From assembly GCA_023423335.1 (NCBI GenBank), contig JAFAFU010000063.1, positions 1 through 64,000 on the forward strand: DNA of 64,000 bases. Direction: 5' to 3'. Under the pieces are notes generated by a model. It worked only from the letters and a program-made list of their open reading frames with translations, was not told the origin of the DNA and ran no database searches. The stretch comes from Bacillota bacterium (GTDB lineage: Bacteria > Bacillota > Clostridia > Lachnospirales > Lachnospiraceae). The translations under genes and the position numbers were made by a program. This document shows positions 41,150-52,700 of the stretch, piece by piece (within the stretch, counting starts at the first letter, position 1; every line of letters starts with the position of its first letter).

Positions 41150-42454
41150 ATGGAAATATATGTCGTCAAAGCAGGAGATACCATAGATACCATAGCAGAT
41201 GAGTTTGGGGTTTCGGTAAATCAGATAATACAGGAGAATGGGCTGTTAAATCCGTTCAACCTGATACCCGGCCAGGTAATTGTTATAACCAATCCTTTGC
41301 AGACCCATATTGTACAGGAGGGGGACATATTGGAAAGCATTGCGGATTATTACGGTGTTACTGTAATGCAGCTATTAAGGCTCAACCCCTTTCTTCATGA
41401 AAGGGAGAATATATATCCGGGGGAGACCCTCACTATAAGTCATAATGCCGATAGAGAGATCGTAACGGTAGGCTATGCTTATCCATTTATCAAAGAGGAA
41501 ACACTTCGGAGAACACTGCCGAATCTGACCTATCTGTCGGTCTATAATTACAGAGCTACCGATGAAGGGGAAATTATTTCTTATGACGATGATACGGAAA
41601 TTATCCGTATCGCTAAGGAATATGATACGGTCCCGCTGGTGTTGATGACTACGCTGACAGATCAGGGCGAACCCGACTTAGTGGTATCATATAACATGCT
41701 GTTGAGCGAAGAATATCAGGATAAACAGCTTGACAACCTGTTGAATATCATTAAGGAGAAGGGCTATCTGGGGGCAAATTTTGTATTTAATCTCATAAAC
41801 AGAACAATTGTAAATTTGTATATTAACTTTACACAAAAAGTTTCAAACCGGCTAAAGGAAGAGGGGTATTTGACCTTTGTCACAATCAATCCGGGGATTA
41901 CCACTGAGGGGGATGAGGTGAAGTTCGAGCAGGCGGACTATTCAGGGATAAGTCAAATAGCTGATTATACAATTTTTTTGCAGTTCATATGGGGAGTAAA
42001 TTATGGACAGCCGGCGCCGGTCAGCTCAATTTATGAGCTGCATAGCTTTGTGAGTTATGCAGCCGCCATGGTGCCTCCGGAGAAGTTTATTATCGGAAAG
42101 CCGGTGATCGCTTATGATTGGACTCTTCCTTTTTCACGGAGAATGAGAGGTGCATCTGCCCTGACCACAGATGCTGCGCTGGCTTTAGCCAGCGATTACA
42201 ATGCGGTGATCTATCTGGATGAACGGTCCATGACCCCGTATTTTCAGTATGTCCAAAGCGGCCTGGGATCTCCGATTGAACATATTGTATGGTCAATCGA
42301 CGCCAGAAGCATAGTCGCCCTGGTTGATTTAATCAGAGAATATGAACTGAAGGGCTCAGGTATCTGGAACATCATGGTTTATATTCAGCAATTGTGGACG
42401 ATTATAAATGCAAATTTTGATATTATAAAGGCATATCCGGAAGATATAGAGTAA
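41150..42454 (+). CDS. LysM-LysM-GH18 protein with lost catalytic motif
   Basis: The 434-aa product has two N-terminal LysM domains (about residues 2-45 and 51-97) and a GH18-like barrel to the C-terminus, the layout of spore-coat YaaH/SleL proteins. The catalytic DxDxE segment should read like G-x-x-x-D-F-E. Here residues 208-216 read GANFVFNLI, so V212 and N214 replace the catalytic Asp and Glu. It is likely a peptidoglycan-binding or structural spore protein rather than an active muramidase. There is no signal peptide, as expected for mother-cell coat proteins. Confidence 0.85.
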   Translation: MEIYVVKAGDTIDTIADEFGVSVNQIIQENGLLNPFNLIPGQVIVITNPLQTHIVQEGDILESIADYYGVTVMQLLRLNPFLHERENIYPGETLTISHNADREIVTVGYAYPFIKEETLRRTLPNLTYLSVYNYRATDEGEIISYDDDTEIIRIAKEYDTVPLVLMTTLTDQGEPDLVVSYNMLLSEEYQDKQLDNLLNIIKEKGYLGANFVFNLINRTIVNLYINFTQKVSNRLKEEGYLTFVTINPGITTEGDEVKFEQADYSGISQIADYTIFLQFIWGVNYGQPAPVSSIYELHSFVSYAAAMVPPEKFIIGKPVIAYDWTLPFSRRMRGASALTTDAALALASDYNAVIYLDERSMTPYFQYVQSGLGSPIEHIVWSIDARSIVALVDLIREYELKGSGIWNIMVYIQQLWTIINANFDIIKAYPEDIE

Positions 42455-42473
42455 GTAAATACTGACGGATGAA

Positions 42474-42662
42474 ACAAATCGGTTACTGTTCACTCCACTG
42501 CAAAAGACAGCAGTTCCGTGACCAGTAACACGCTTCGCGATGCACACAAAACGCAAAAACAGCGTTTTGGCGCTGCAATTCTCCGGTTTTCTGTGACTTC
42601 CGCTTCGCTTCACTCACAAAAAACACGTCGCGTTTGTGGCCTGTGAACAGTAACACAAATCG
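42474..42662. mobile_element. MITE-like element with 12-bp TIRs and 8-bp TSD
   Basis: GTTACTGTTCAC at 42482-42493 and its exact complement at 42643-42654 bound a 173-bp segment. ACAAATCG directly flanks both ends (42474-42481 and 42655-42662). The inside carries GC-rich hairpins (AACGC-AAAAACA-GCGTT near 42550) and no coding capacity. This is the structure of a non-autonomous transposed element. No transposase with matching ends is in the window. Confidence 0.75.
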
Positions 42663-42693
42663 GTTCATGCAGTAAGGAAATGAAAAGAACATC

Positions 42694-42722
42694 TTGACAT
42701 TATCGGAATTGTCATTTAATAT
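42694..42722 (+). promoter_or_regulatory. sigma-A promoter of the pheS leader
   Basis: A perfect TTGACA (42694-42699) and TAATAT (42717-42722) have a 17-bp spacer. Transcription would start just before the T-box stem I. Confidence 0.85.
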
Positions 42723-42729
42723 ATGAGAA

Positions 42730-43000
42730 AATGATAAAAACCATGAAGGTGAATGTAGTAGGGTATATTTTCCCGACAGAGAGGACGTGCCACCGGCTGA
42801 GAGCACATCCGGGGTTCAGATGTATCCCGAAATTCGGCACCGGAGTTGCCGCTAAGATATCATCCGAAGGAGTAGGATTACGGAGGATAAAAGGGCGGCC
42901 GGACCAGTTCCGTTATAACTGTTGAGGAGTCTATGAACATAGGCTTGAATTTGGGTGGTACCACGATGCTTTCGTCCCTTGCGGACGGGAGCTTTTTTTA
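42730..43000 (+). promoter_or_regulatory. T-box riboswitch (tRNA-Phe) with terminator
   Basis: The leader holds a structured stem I region. TTC at 42833-42835, in a GAAATTCGGCACCGGAG context, is the likely Phe specifier. The T-box core TGGTACCACG lies at 42956-42965. A terminator hairpin, CGTCC-x-GGACG then T8, is at 42973-43000. Uncharged tRNA-Phe would pair with the specifier and the T-box bulge and favour readthrough into pheS-pheT. Confidence 0.9.
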
Positions 43001-43065
43001 TTTCATCCATAAGCAGCACGAAGAATTAAGACGCGCAAAAAGCAGCGCAGAAACGAGGAGAAACC

Positions 43066-44106
43066 ATGTTAGAGAATCTGGAAAGAATTAAAAAGCAGTT
43101 TCAGGATGAGCTAAACGGGGCTCAGTCAAAGGATGAACTGGAGAAAATCCGGGTTTCCTTCCTTGGCAAGAAGGGGCTGGTGACGGAGGAACTTAAAAAT
43201 CTCCGCAGTCTGAATGCTGAGGAGAAGAAGACAGCCGGTATGCAGGTGAATCTTCTGAAGGACGAGATAGAAGCCGCAATTGTGGAGTATCAGAAAACCC
43301 TGGAGGAAAGGGAATACCAGAGGGAAATAGAAAACGCGGAGCGTTATGATTATTCCATTCCCTCCGGGAGGGAAGTCGGAACCCTGCATCCGATCACCAT
43401 TGTTCAGAAGCAGATCGAAGAGGTATTCAAGACCATGGGCTTCATTATTGAAGACGGTCTGGAAATTCAGACGGAGTATAATAACTTTGAGGCGGTAAAC
43501 ATTCCGAAGAACCATCCTGCAAGAGATATGACAGATACCTATTATCTGGAAAACGGGCAGCTCTTAAAGACCCATACCTCAGCGGCCCAGAATACGATTA
43601 TGAGAAAATACGGTGCTCCGAAGCCGGGAGAGGCCCTGAAGGTATTGTTCCCGGGAAGGTGCTTTCGGAATGAGAATATTGATGCCAGCCATGAAAATAC
43701 CTTCTTTCAGCTGGAGGGTATGATGATCGGTGAAGATATTTCCATCTCCAATCTGATATATTTCATGAAGGTTCTGTTGACGGAGGTGTTCCAGAGGGAT
43801 GTCAAGGTCCGGTTAAGACCCGGCTTCTTCCCCTTCGTGGAGCCCGGCTTTGAGCTTGATATTAATTGTGCCATCTGTGGAGGTTTTGGCTGCCCGACCT
43901 GCAAGCATTCCGGCTGGCTCGAACTGCTGCCCTGCGGCATGATCCATCCGAACGTTTTAAGCATGGGAGGTATTGATCCGGAGAAATATACCGGCTTTGC
44001 CTTTGGCCTCGGCTTAACCAGACTTGCCATGATGAAATACAACATTAAGGACATCCGGCTCTTTAACGGCGGCAACTTAAAGCAGTTAAAGCAGTTCACC
44101 AGATAG
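43066..44106 (+). CDS. pheS: Phenylalanyl-tRNA synthetase alpha subunit
   Basis: The 346-aa product has an N-terminal coiled coil (about residues 1-85) that binds tRNA and a class II core. Visible pieces are LHPITIVQKQIEEVFKTMGF, the motif 2 region LLKTHTSAAQNT, FPGRCFRNENIDASHENTF and the motif 3 GFAFGLGLTRLAMMKYNI. The GLVTEELKNL segment fits the bacterial coiled-coil class. It is controlled by the upstream T-box and followed 13 bp later by pheT. Confidence 0.97.
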   Translation: MLENLERIKKQFQDELNGAQSKDELEKIRVSFLGKKGLVTEELKNLRSLNAEEKKTAGMQVNLLKDEIEAAIVEYQKTLEEREYQREIENAERYDYSIPSGREVGTLHPITIVQKQIEEVFKTMGFIIEDGLEIQTEYNNFEAVNIPKNHPARDMTDTYYLENGQLLKTHTSAAQNTIMRKYGAPKPGEALKVLFPGRCFRNENIDASHENTFFQLEGMMIGEDISISNLIYFMKVLLTEVFQRDVKVRLRPGFFPFVEPGFELDINCAICGGFGCPTCKHSGWLELLPCGMIHPNVLSMGGIDPEKYTGFAFGLGLTRLAMMKYNIKDIRLFNGGNLKQLKQFTR

Positions 44107-44119
44107 GAGGGAATGGATT

Positions 44120-46504
44120 ATGTTAATATCAATGAATTGGGTTTCAGAATTTACGGATCTGAGCGGTGTGAATTTGAGGGAGCTGATTAACCGCTTCACC
44201 TTATCCACTGCTGAGGTAGAAGAAATATATGAGATGGGAAAGAACATAAAGGACGTTGTTGTTGGTAAAATTATCGAGATAAAGGATCATCCCAGCTCCA
44301 AAAAGCTGCATCTGGTGAAGGTGGATATCGGCGGCGAAATCGTAGACTGTGTCTGCGGCGCTCCGAATGTTTTTGTCGGTGCAGTCGTTCCCTTTGCCAA
44401 GCTGGGCGGCCAGGTCGGAGAACTGGAGATTAAGGAAGCACAGATTGCCGGTGTTGTCAGTCATGGTATGTGCTGCTCCGAGAAGGAACTGGGTATATCG
44501 GAGGACCACTCCGGACTGATGATTTTAGAGGATTGCTATCCCCTTGGAACGAATATCAAGGAAATCATGCAGTTGGAGGATACGATTTTTGAAGTCGATA
44601 ATAAATCCCTGACGAACCGCCCTGACCTCTGGGGGCATTATGGTATTGCCAGGGAGATCGCCGCGCTGAACAAGAGGCCTCTTAAGCCTTTGGGGGGGAT
44701 GGATACCGGCGTGTTTAAGAGCCTGCCCCAGGTAGACCTTGCGGTGGAAAATACCGATAAGATTTACCGCTATAGCTGCATCACCATCGGAAATATTACA
44801 AGGAAGAAATCGCCGGTTAATATGAGGATACGCCTGACCTATTGCGGAATGAGACCAATCAATCTTCTGGCAGATCTGACGAATTACCTGATGATGGAGG
44901 TGGGTCAGCCGATGCATGCCTTTGATAATGCCAAGGTATCGGGAATTAGAGTCAGGACCTTCCCGGAACCGTTTGATTTCCTGACACTGGATGGTGTGGA
45001 GAGAAAAGTGGATACGGATACTCTGATGATCTGTGATGGGAAGGAACCGGTGGCGGTAGCAGGTGTTATGGGCGGCGAGCTTTCAGGTATCTCTGATGAG
45101 ACGAGTTCCGTGCTGCTGGAGTCTGCTAATTTTGACGGAACCTCCGTCCGCAAGTCTGCCTCCCGTTTAGGCCTCCGTACGGATGCCAGTGCCAGGTATG
45201 AGAAGACTCTGGATCCGGAGCTGACAATCCCCGCCATTGAACGCTTCCTGAAGCTTCTGACGGAGATTGACCCCGGGGCGAAGGTGACTTCTTCCCTGAC
45301 GGATAGTTATACAAAGCATTATGATATCATCACGATCCGGTTTAATAAAGCTTATGTTGACAAATACACCGGCATTGACATTATCTCTGACCGGATTGAG
45401 GAGACCTTAACCGCCTTAGGCTTCGGACTGACCCGCAAGGGGGATGAGTTTGAGGCAGTGGTACCCTCCTGGCGTGCAACGAAGGATGTAACAATAAAGG
45501 CCGATATCATCGAAGAAATTACCCGTGTTTATGGTTACGATAATTTCGATGTACGATCCACGAAGAACCTGCTGACACCGGTCCGCCACAGCGTGGAGCG
45601 GGATAATGAATATAGGATGAAGCTGTTATTGGCAGAGCGTTATGCGATGAACGAGGTTCACAGCTATCTCTGGTACGAGAGTAAGATGAATAAGGAACTG
45701 GGAATCATAACAGAGCCCAATGTCCGTGTAATCAACTCCCTGACTGCCGAGAATGATACCATCCGTTCCACAATCATTCCCAGCTTACTGGGTTTTGTCT
45801 ATAAGAATGTGGATACCAATCCTGAGATGGGTATGTTTGAAATCGGCCGCATTGCTGACGGCTTGAAGGAGGACGGCCTGTGCGATGAAAGAAAGAGACT
45901 GGGCATCATCCTTGCGAGTAAGAAGCTGACCGAGAAGGAGGTCTTCTTCAAAGCGAAAGAGGTAGCAGAACAGCTGTTAACCGCAGTTAAGAATGTGGCG
46001 CCCGGCTTCTCAGAAGCAGGGGATAAAGTGAAGCGGCATAACTTTGTCCATCCGGTCAACTCTGCAACAATCAGTCTGAAGGGCACCACGATCGGGTATC
46101 TTTCCGTCTTAAATCCGAGAATCAGGAGCCGTATTGACAAGAAGCTCAATGTGGCCTTTATTGAAATCGATATTTCCGATATGGAGCAGGTAGCAGCGGA
46201 AAGCTTACGTTATACGGAAGTATCCAAGTATCCGGGAGTGACCGTGGACTTAAGTCTTTTGACGGATAAGACGCAAAAGTATGAGAGTATCACGGCCAGT
46301 GTGAAGGAATATTCCTGTGAATACCTTCAGAGCTTCTATCTGGTGGATATTTTTGAGGATGAGAAGCTCCTTCCCGGCAGGAAGAGCGTTACCGTCCGCT
46401 TTGAGTTTGGCTCGAAGGAACGGACCCTGGAAGGCCAGGAAATCCAAACCATGGTGGATGGCCTTCTTACAGTTTTGAAGAATTACGGAATTGAGTTAAG
46501 ATAG
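44120..46504 (+). CDS. pheT: Phenylalanyl-tRNA synthetase beta subunit
   Basis: The 794-aa product is of usual size and order: an EMAP-like tRNA-binding domain (about residues 40-150, VVGKIIEIKDHPSSKKLHL), B3/B4 editing domain (around 200-390), B5, the catalytic-like core and a C-terminal ferredoxin-fold anticodon-binding domain (SKYPGVTVDLSLL onward). The ATG at 44120 lies 13 bp after pheS and AGGAGGGAA precedes it. Both subunits form the alpha2-beta2 enzyme. A terminator follows at 46573. Confidence 0.97.
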   Translation: MLISMNWVSEFTDLSGVNLRELINRFTLSTAEVEEIYEMGKNIKDVVVGKIIEIKDHPSSKKLHLVKVDIGGEIVDCVCGAPNVFVGAVVPFAKLGGQVGELEIKEAQIAGVVSHGMCCSEKELGISEDHSGLMILEDCYPLGTNIKEIMQLEDTIFEVDNKSLTNRPDLWGHYGIAREIAALNKRPLKPLGGMDTGVFKSLPQVDLAVENTDKIYRYSCITIGNITRKKSPVNMRIRLTYCGMRPINLLADLTNYLMMEVGQPMHAFDNAKVSGIRVRTFPEPFDFLTLDGVERKVDTDTLMICDGKEPVAVAGVMGGELSGISDETSSVLLESANFDGTSVRKSASRLGLRTDASARYEKTLDPELTIPAIERFLKLLTEIDPGAKVTSSLTDSYTKHYDIITIRFNKAYVDKYTGIDIISDRIEETLTALGFGLTRKGDEFEAVVPSWRATKDVTIKADIIEEITRVYGYDNFDVRSTKNLLTPVRHSVERDNEYRMKLLLAERYAMNEVHSYLWYESKMNKELGIITEPNVRVINSLTAENDTIRSTIIPSLLGFVYKNVDTNPEMGMFEIGRIADGLKEDGLCDERKRLGIILASKKLTEKEVFFKAKEVAEQLLTAVKNVAPGFSEAGDKVKRHNFVHPVNSATISLKGTTIGYLSVLNPRIRSRIDKKLNVAFIEIDISDMEQVAAESLRYTEVSKYPGVTVDLSLLTDKTQKYESITASVKEYSCEYLQSFYLVDIFEDEKLLPGRKSVTVRFEFGSKERTLEGQEIQTMVDGLLTVLKNYGIELR

Positions 46505-46572
46505 GGAACCGCAATACGGAGAAAAGGGTCCCGGTACGAAAGAACAGCGATAATAAGAACAGTGAAATAGGA

Positions 46573-46611
46573 TAGTGTTCCTGAGTAAGTCAGACCGGGA
46601 ACACTATTTTT
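46573..46611 (+). terminator. Rho-independent terminator after pheT
   Basis: TAGTGTTCC pairs with GGAACACTA around a 16-nt loop, then T7. Confidence 0.85.
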
Positions 46612-46709
46612 TTGCGGAATATTTCTTTTTTGAGAGTAACAATAAGTAATTCATAGCAAAATTGGAATAATAGAAAAGAGATTCATCAATATCAGGAGGA
46701 GCAGGAAAA

Positions 46710-49700
46710 TTGCTGACTACAAAGGAAGGAATTTCATTTTTTATTGACCGGCCTGTAGGAATAGCCGCGTTAATTATTTCAATTATACTGATCTTAAGCA
46801 TATTATGGTATTTTTATTATCGCTTCTTCTATTTTAGAAGAAGGAAAAAGGAATATATAGAAGCTCCCGGTTCCGGCGGCCGGAAGGGGCCGGAGGATTG
46901 GGAAAAGCAGATGCTTATCCTTGCATCGGAGCATGCTCATACGAAGCTGTCCAGATATAATTTCGTACTGGATGATTTGAATCAAATTGCTTATAAAAAG
47001 CTGAACCGTATCCGCCGGAATATCTCGGAATTGTCTTCGGATATTATCACTTTGATACCGGCAGCCCGGTGGCTCTTTGATAATTTCCAGATGATGTACC
47101 GGGAGATTAAGAAAATCAGGTCTTCCGGCACCAGCTATGAGATACTGCCAATCCTCCGGGATACGGAGGATAAAGGTCTTCCAAGAATCTATGTCCTGGC
47201 AAGGAAGATGGTTGCCTTATCGGGCGGACATCTGAACAGGGAGAATATCTCTGCCCTGGTGAGAGCATACCAGACAAATGTGAAGCTCACGGATAAGGAG
47301 CTGTGGGTGCTGCCGGAGATGATCGGATTCTGCCTGCTGGAGAACATTATAGAGGTTTCAGAAGAAATTATCCGGATCATTCATCTGAAATCAAAGGCGG
47401 ACCGGTTTGTCAAGGATAAGGTCGGGGCAGAACAGGGAAGTGCTGATATCAAAGCACTTCTTACCGATACGGATAGAGATTGCAGAAATAATTTCTCCTT
47501 CCATGCCCATGTAGTATATTTGCTTAAGAATATGTCCTTTGATAACAATCTGATCCAAAAATACCTGGAATACCATTGCCTGGAAACAGAACTCCGGTTA
47601 AAACCAAGTGAATTGTTTTCGGAGGAAGGAAGGATTGAAGCAGAACAGGAAGCAAAAATCCGCGGACTGATTATATCCTTAAGAGAAATCAATGAAACAG
47701 ACAGCGAAGCTTTATTTACGGAACTGTCAATTTTGGAGAACCACCTGGGGAATGATCCGTCCGGGCATTATGCCTCTATGGATGCGGAAAGCCGCGGCAT
47801 GTACCGCGGAGTTATAGTAAAGCTGGCCCATCGTTACCGGATTGAGGAAGAGAAAATTGCCCTGACCTGTCTGGAGCTGGCTAAGGAGGGAAGGGAAGAT
47901 TTAAGCAATTCCTGCCATATCGGCACGTATCTGTTGGGAAAAGGCTTCCCGATCTTAAAGTGCCGTGTCCTGGGAAAGCAGATACCCCGGAAGATAAAAA
48001 GGAAGAAGAATGTAAAGGGGTTTCTGTATTTTACGGTATCCTTTTTGATCCTCCTTAGTATCCTTCTGCTCTTGGCTTCTCTGCTCCGATGGGAAGCTTA
48101 TTTGGAACGATATCAGTATGCCCTTTTGTTTTTTGCAGCTCTGCCGCTATTGATGGGAATCGCCCTGGAGCTGTCAAATTTCATTTTTACGAGGCAGATT
48201 CTGGTTAAGAAGCTTCCGGCGATGGATTATAGGAAAGAGATTCCGGATCAGGCAAGGACTTTCGTAGTAATGCCGGTCATTATATCCTCCAGGGAACAGG
48301 GACTGGAATATCTGAACCGCCTTCAGCGGTTATATCTGGCGAACCGTCAGCCAAACCTTTATTATGCCCTGCTGGCCGATTATGAGGATTCGAAGGAATT
48401 AACCGTACCGAAAGATAAGATCATCGAAGAGGCTCTGCTAGCCAGGCTGGAGGAATTGAACCGGGAATACCCCTCAGAACATCAGCATTTTTCTTTGTTT
48501 ACCCGCCGCCGTAAATGGAATGAATCAGAAAATTGCTTCATGGGCTGGGAAAGAAAACGCGGAAAGCTGGAGGAATTTAACAGTTTATTAAGCGGAACAA
48601 GAAAGGAGGATACCAGCTTTGATGTTCTGTATTGTAATACGGAGCTGCTGCGTACCTTCAAATATGTCATCACCCTGGACGCTGACTCGAATCTGATCTG
48701 GGATAATGCGGCCAAGCTGGTCGGATTGATGGAACATCCGTTAAACCAGCCGGTCATTGATATGAGGAAGCGGAGGGTGAAGGAAGGCTATGTCATTATC
48801 CAGCCCTCGGTAAGGAACCATATCATTGATAAGAAGGGCAGCCTGTTTTCCATGATTTTTGGAGGGCAGTCCGGCCTTGACCATTATTCCGCCGTAATTT
48901 CCGATATTTATCAGGATATCTTTAATCAAGGGACCTATATCGGCAAGGGTATCTATCATATCCGGGCCTTCCATACGCTGCTGCACGGCACAATACCCGA
49001 AAACAGCGTTTTAAGCCATGACCTGCTGGAAAGCTGCTACGCAAGGACGGCATTCTCCAGCGCCGTAAAGGTTATGGATACCTTCCCCGGCAGTGTGCTT
49101 TCCTATGCAAAGAGGGAGCACCGGTGGATTCGGGGGGACTGGCAGCTCCTGCCGTGGCTGTTTTTCAGAAAGACTGCGGACCGCAGAAGGGTTTGTGCAT
49201 TATCCAAATGGAAGATCGCAGATAATTTGAGAAGAAGTATGGTTCCCTTAAGTAAAACCATTGTAATTCTGCTGAATTTGGCTTGGGTGCCGCAGCTGCC
49301 CTGGCTCTGGATACCCCTGATATTTTTCAGTGATCTGTTCAACCTGATGGTAATGCTGGTTTCCATTCTGAAGCAGAAGCTTTTAAGACCAAAGCTGGCC
49401 TTTGTTTATAAGAGCTTCTTTAAGGAACTGGGGATTATGTTTGAGCGGGCATTTCTCGAGCTGGTTTTGACCCCTTACCGGGCTTATATCGCCACGGATG
49501 CCGTACTTCGGACACTGTTCCGCCTGTTCATCAGCAAAAAGAACCTTCTTCGCTGGAATACGGCGGAAAGTGTGGATGCATCGATTATCAATACGAAGAA
49601 GGGGTATTTTTTGTCCATGTGGAGTACTTTGCTTTCTACAGGAATACTTCTGGGACTGATTCTTTACAGGGAGATATCTCCCATGGAATTTATGATATAC

Positions 49701-52700
49701 GGAACATTGGCGCTGGTCTGGATTACCGCCTTTTTAACGGCGTATTATATCAGCCTGCCCAGAGAGAACGGCTGTGAGGAGGAGCCTGTCCCGGACCGGG
49801 AGCTGCTTGCTGAAACTGCCTGGAGGACCTGGCTGTTCTTCCGGGAATTTTCGACCAAGGAGTATAACTTTTTATGCCCGGACAGTTTCCAGCAAACCCA
49901 CAGGAAGAAGATCAGCAGCAAGACTTCACCGACGAATATAGGCTTACAGCTCCTTTCCATCTTAACAGCCAGGGATTTAGGCTATGAGACCTTAAGCTCC
50001 ACACTGAATCAACTGGAGAATGTACTGGGTACGGTACAAAAGCTCCCTAAATTTAAAGGCCATCTCTATAACTGGTATGGGATTAAAACCCTGGAGGTTT
50101 TAAGTCCTGCTTATATCTCTACGGTAGACAGCGGTAATTTTCTGGGGCATCTGATTGCTTTGAAGAATGGGCTTACCGAGCAGTTGGATGAGCCTGTCTT
50201 TAAGGAGAGCAGCATCAAGGTGTTCCGGGATACCCTTCGGTTAAGCGGCTTTGGCAAGAAGCTTAAGCCGGATTACTGCGGGATCGGCGAATTTATTGAA
50301 GATATCCGGGACATCTGGGAGGACATGGCGGAAAGGGAAAGCCTGCCTTGTGAGGATATCAGGTGGTGCAGAAGACTGTCTGATATCATTGAAAGCTTTG
50401 TGGAAGAAGCAGGCGCCTTCCAGATAAAGAACGGCGGATGCTCTTCCTGCCCTACCTTACGGCAGCTGGCCTTACAGGATAACAAAAGGGCAAAGCTGGC
50501 TATTGAGAGGATTAATGAGCTCTGTGTTAAAATAAATGGAATCCTTGAAAATGCAGATTTCAGTTTCCTATACAATGAACAGAGGATGCTGTTTCATATC
50601 GGCTACCATGTCGATTCCCAGACTCTGGATGCCGGCTGTTATGACCTGATTGCTTCCGAATCGGCGCTCACCAGCTTCCTTTCCGTGGCCAGAGGCCAGG
50701 TACCGCTGAGGCATTGGCACCGGCTGGGACGTCCGCTTACAATGATCAAGGGAATTCCATGCTTTGTGTCCTGGAGCGGTACGATGTTTGAATATCTGAT
50801 GCCGAATCTGATTATGAAGGAATATAAAGGCTCGGTTTTCGCGGAAACTGCAAAAGCGGCGGTACTCCAGCATATCGGTTATGCGAGGCAGATGGGAATC
50901 CCCTGGGGAATTTCCGAGTCGCAATATTTTCGATTTGACCTGTATTCCAACTACCAGTATAAGGCTTTCGGAGTCCCGAAGCTTCGGCTTTCGCCGGTCA
51001 GAAAGACCTCTCTGGTCGTGGCCCCCTATGCCTCCATTCTGGCTCTGGAATATGCCTGTGGAGAATGCCTTACCAACTTAAAAAAGCTGAAGGAAATGGG
51101 AGGATATGGTGAATACGGTTTTTATGAGGCCATTGATTTCAATGGCCCGGATGCGGGAGAAATGACGCCTTACCGAATAGTAAAATCCTTTATGGCCCAT
51201 CATCAGGGAATGAATTTAGTTGCAATCAATAACTATCTGAACCAGGGGATCATGCGCAGACGGTTTCATACGGAACCCATGATAAGGGCGGCAGAAGTAC
51301 TGCTGGAGGAAAAGAGGCAGACTCATCTGGTTTCCACCGCCAAGAGAGGTTATACAATTAATTTCAGCAAGCTGGAATTCAAGGAAGTTGCTTACGGCAG
51401 CCGGTATATCAACAGTACGGCGCCCGCGATGCCGATCGCAGGGTATTTATCAAACAGCAAATACTCCCTGCTGCTGACATCCGATGGGGATGGCTTCAGC
51501 AGCTATGGGAACCGGATGCTGTACCGATGGAGAGCGGATTCCTATGCCAATACCGGCCACTATATCTATATCAAGGAGCTGGGACAGAATACAGTCTGGA
51601 GCAGCGCCTACCATCCGACCAGAAAAGAACCGGATTCCTACCAGGCGGTACTGTCCCACCATGGGGTTGAATTCAAACGAAGGGATGGCAGCATCACAAC
51701 CCACACCACCGTCAGTCTCTCACCGGACCATACGATGGAAATCCGTAAACTGGAGCTGACGAATCACGGAAAGGAAATAAAACAGCTGGAAATCACCAGC
51801 TATCTGGAGGTGGTCAGTGACAGCCATCTGGCGGAACTCTCCCATCCCTCCTTTAATAAATTATTCATTGAGAGTGAATATGTGGAAGGCCAGGCTATCT
51901 TCCTGTCCAGGAGAAGAAGCAACAGGGAGGAAGAGAAGCCCTATGTGATGCATATGGTGCGTACCGGGGCCAAACTGCTGGGTAATGTGGAGTATGAAAA
52001 TGACCGGATGAAATTCATCGGCAGGAACAATACGACCGAAAACCCGGAAGCAGTAATGCATAGTATCCCCCTGTCTAATCAGGCAGGCTTCTGCAATGAC
52101 CCGATTATGAGTCTGCGGCTCCTTATTACCCTGGGAGCGGGAGAGACTGCCGGTATATCCTTCCTGACCGGTGTTTGCGACAGCAGGGATGAGGCCTTGC
52201 AAATCGGAGAAGAGCTTAGGGCGCCTTACCGGGTGGATGATCTTTTGGAGAAATACAGACTTCAGAGTGAAATAGAGCTAAGATATCTGGAGATTACAAA
52301 GTCGCAGCTGAATGCTTTCCAGGAGCTGATCAGCCCCATATTCTATCCCTCCGTTTATTACAGGGGTCCGGAGCAAAATATCAGAAGGAACTGGAAAAAC
52401 CAGAGCTTTCTCTGGAAATTTGGGGTATCCGGTGATAATCCGATTCTGTTGCTGGCGGTGGATTCCATTGAAGAAGAAGGAGTCATCCGGGATGTATTAA
52501 AGGCATATGAATATCTGAGAATCAACCGTATTACGGCGGATTTGATTATATTAATCGACGCGAAGCATGGGTATCTTCAGGAAGTGGATGACCTCATAGG
52601 CGATATGACCAGTTCTCTGCGGATTTACGATGCGGACAATGACAGGCCGGGTTTCTTCGTCCTGCATACGTATCAGATGATTCCCGCCGAGATTGATCTT

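Noticed and set aside
42356..42806. Minus-strand ORFs across the MITE-like element and T-box region
   Set aside because: They cover non-coding repeats and the T-box antisense, have low-complexity content and no recognisable domains.
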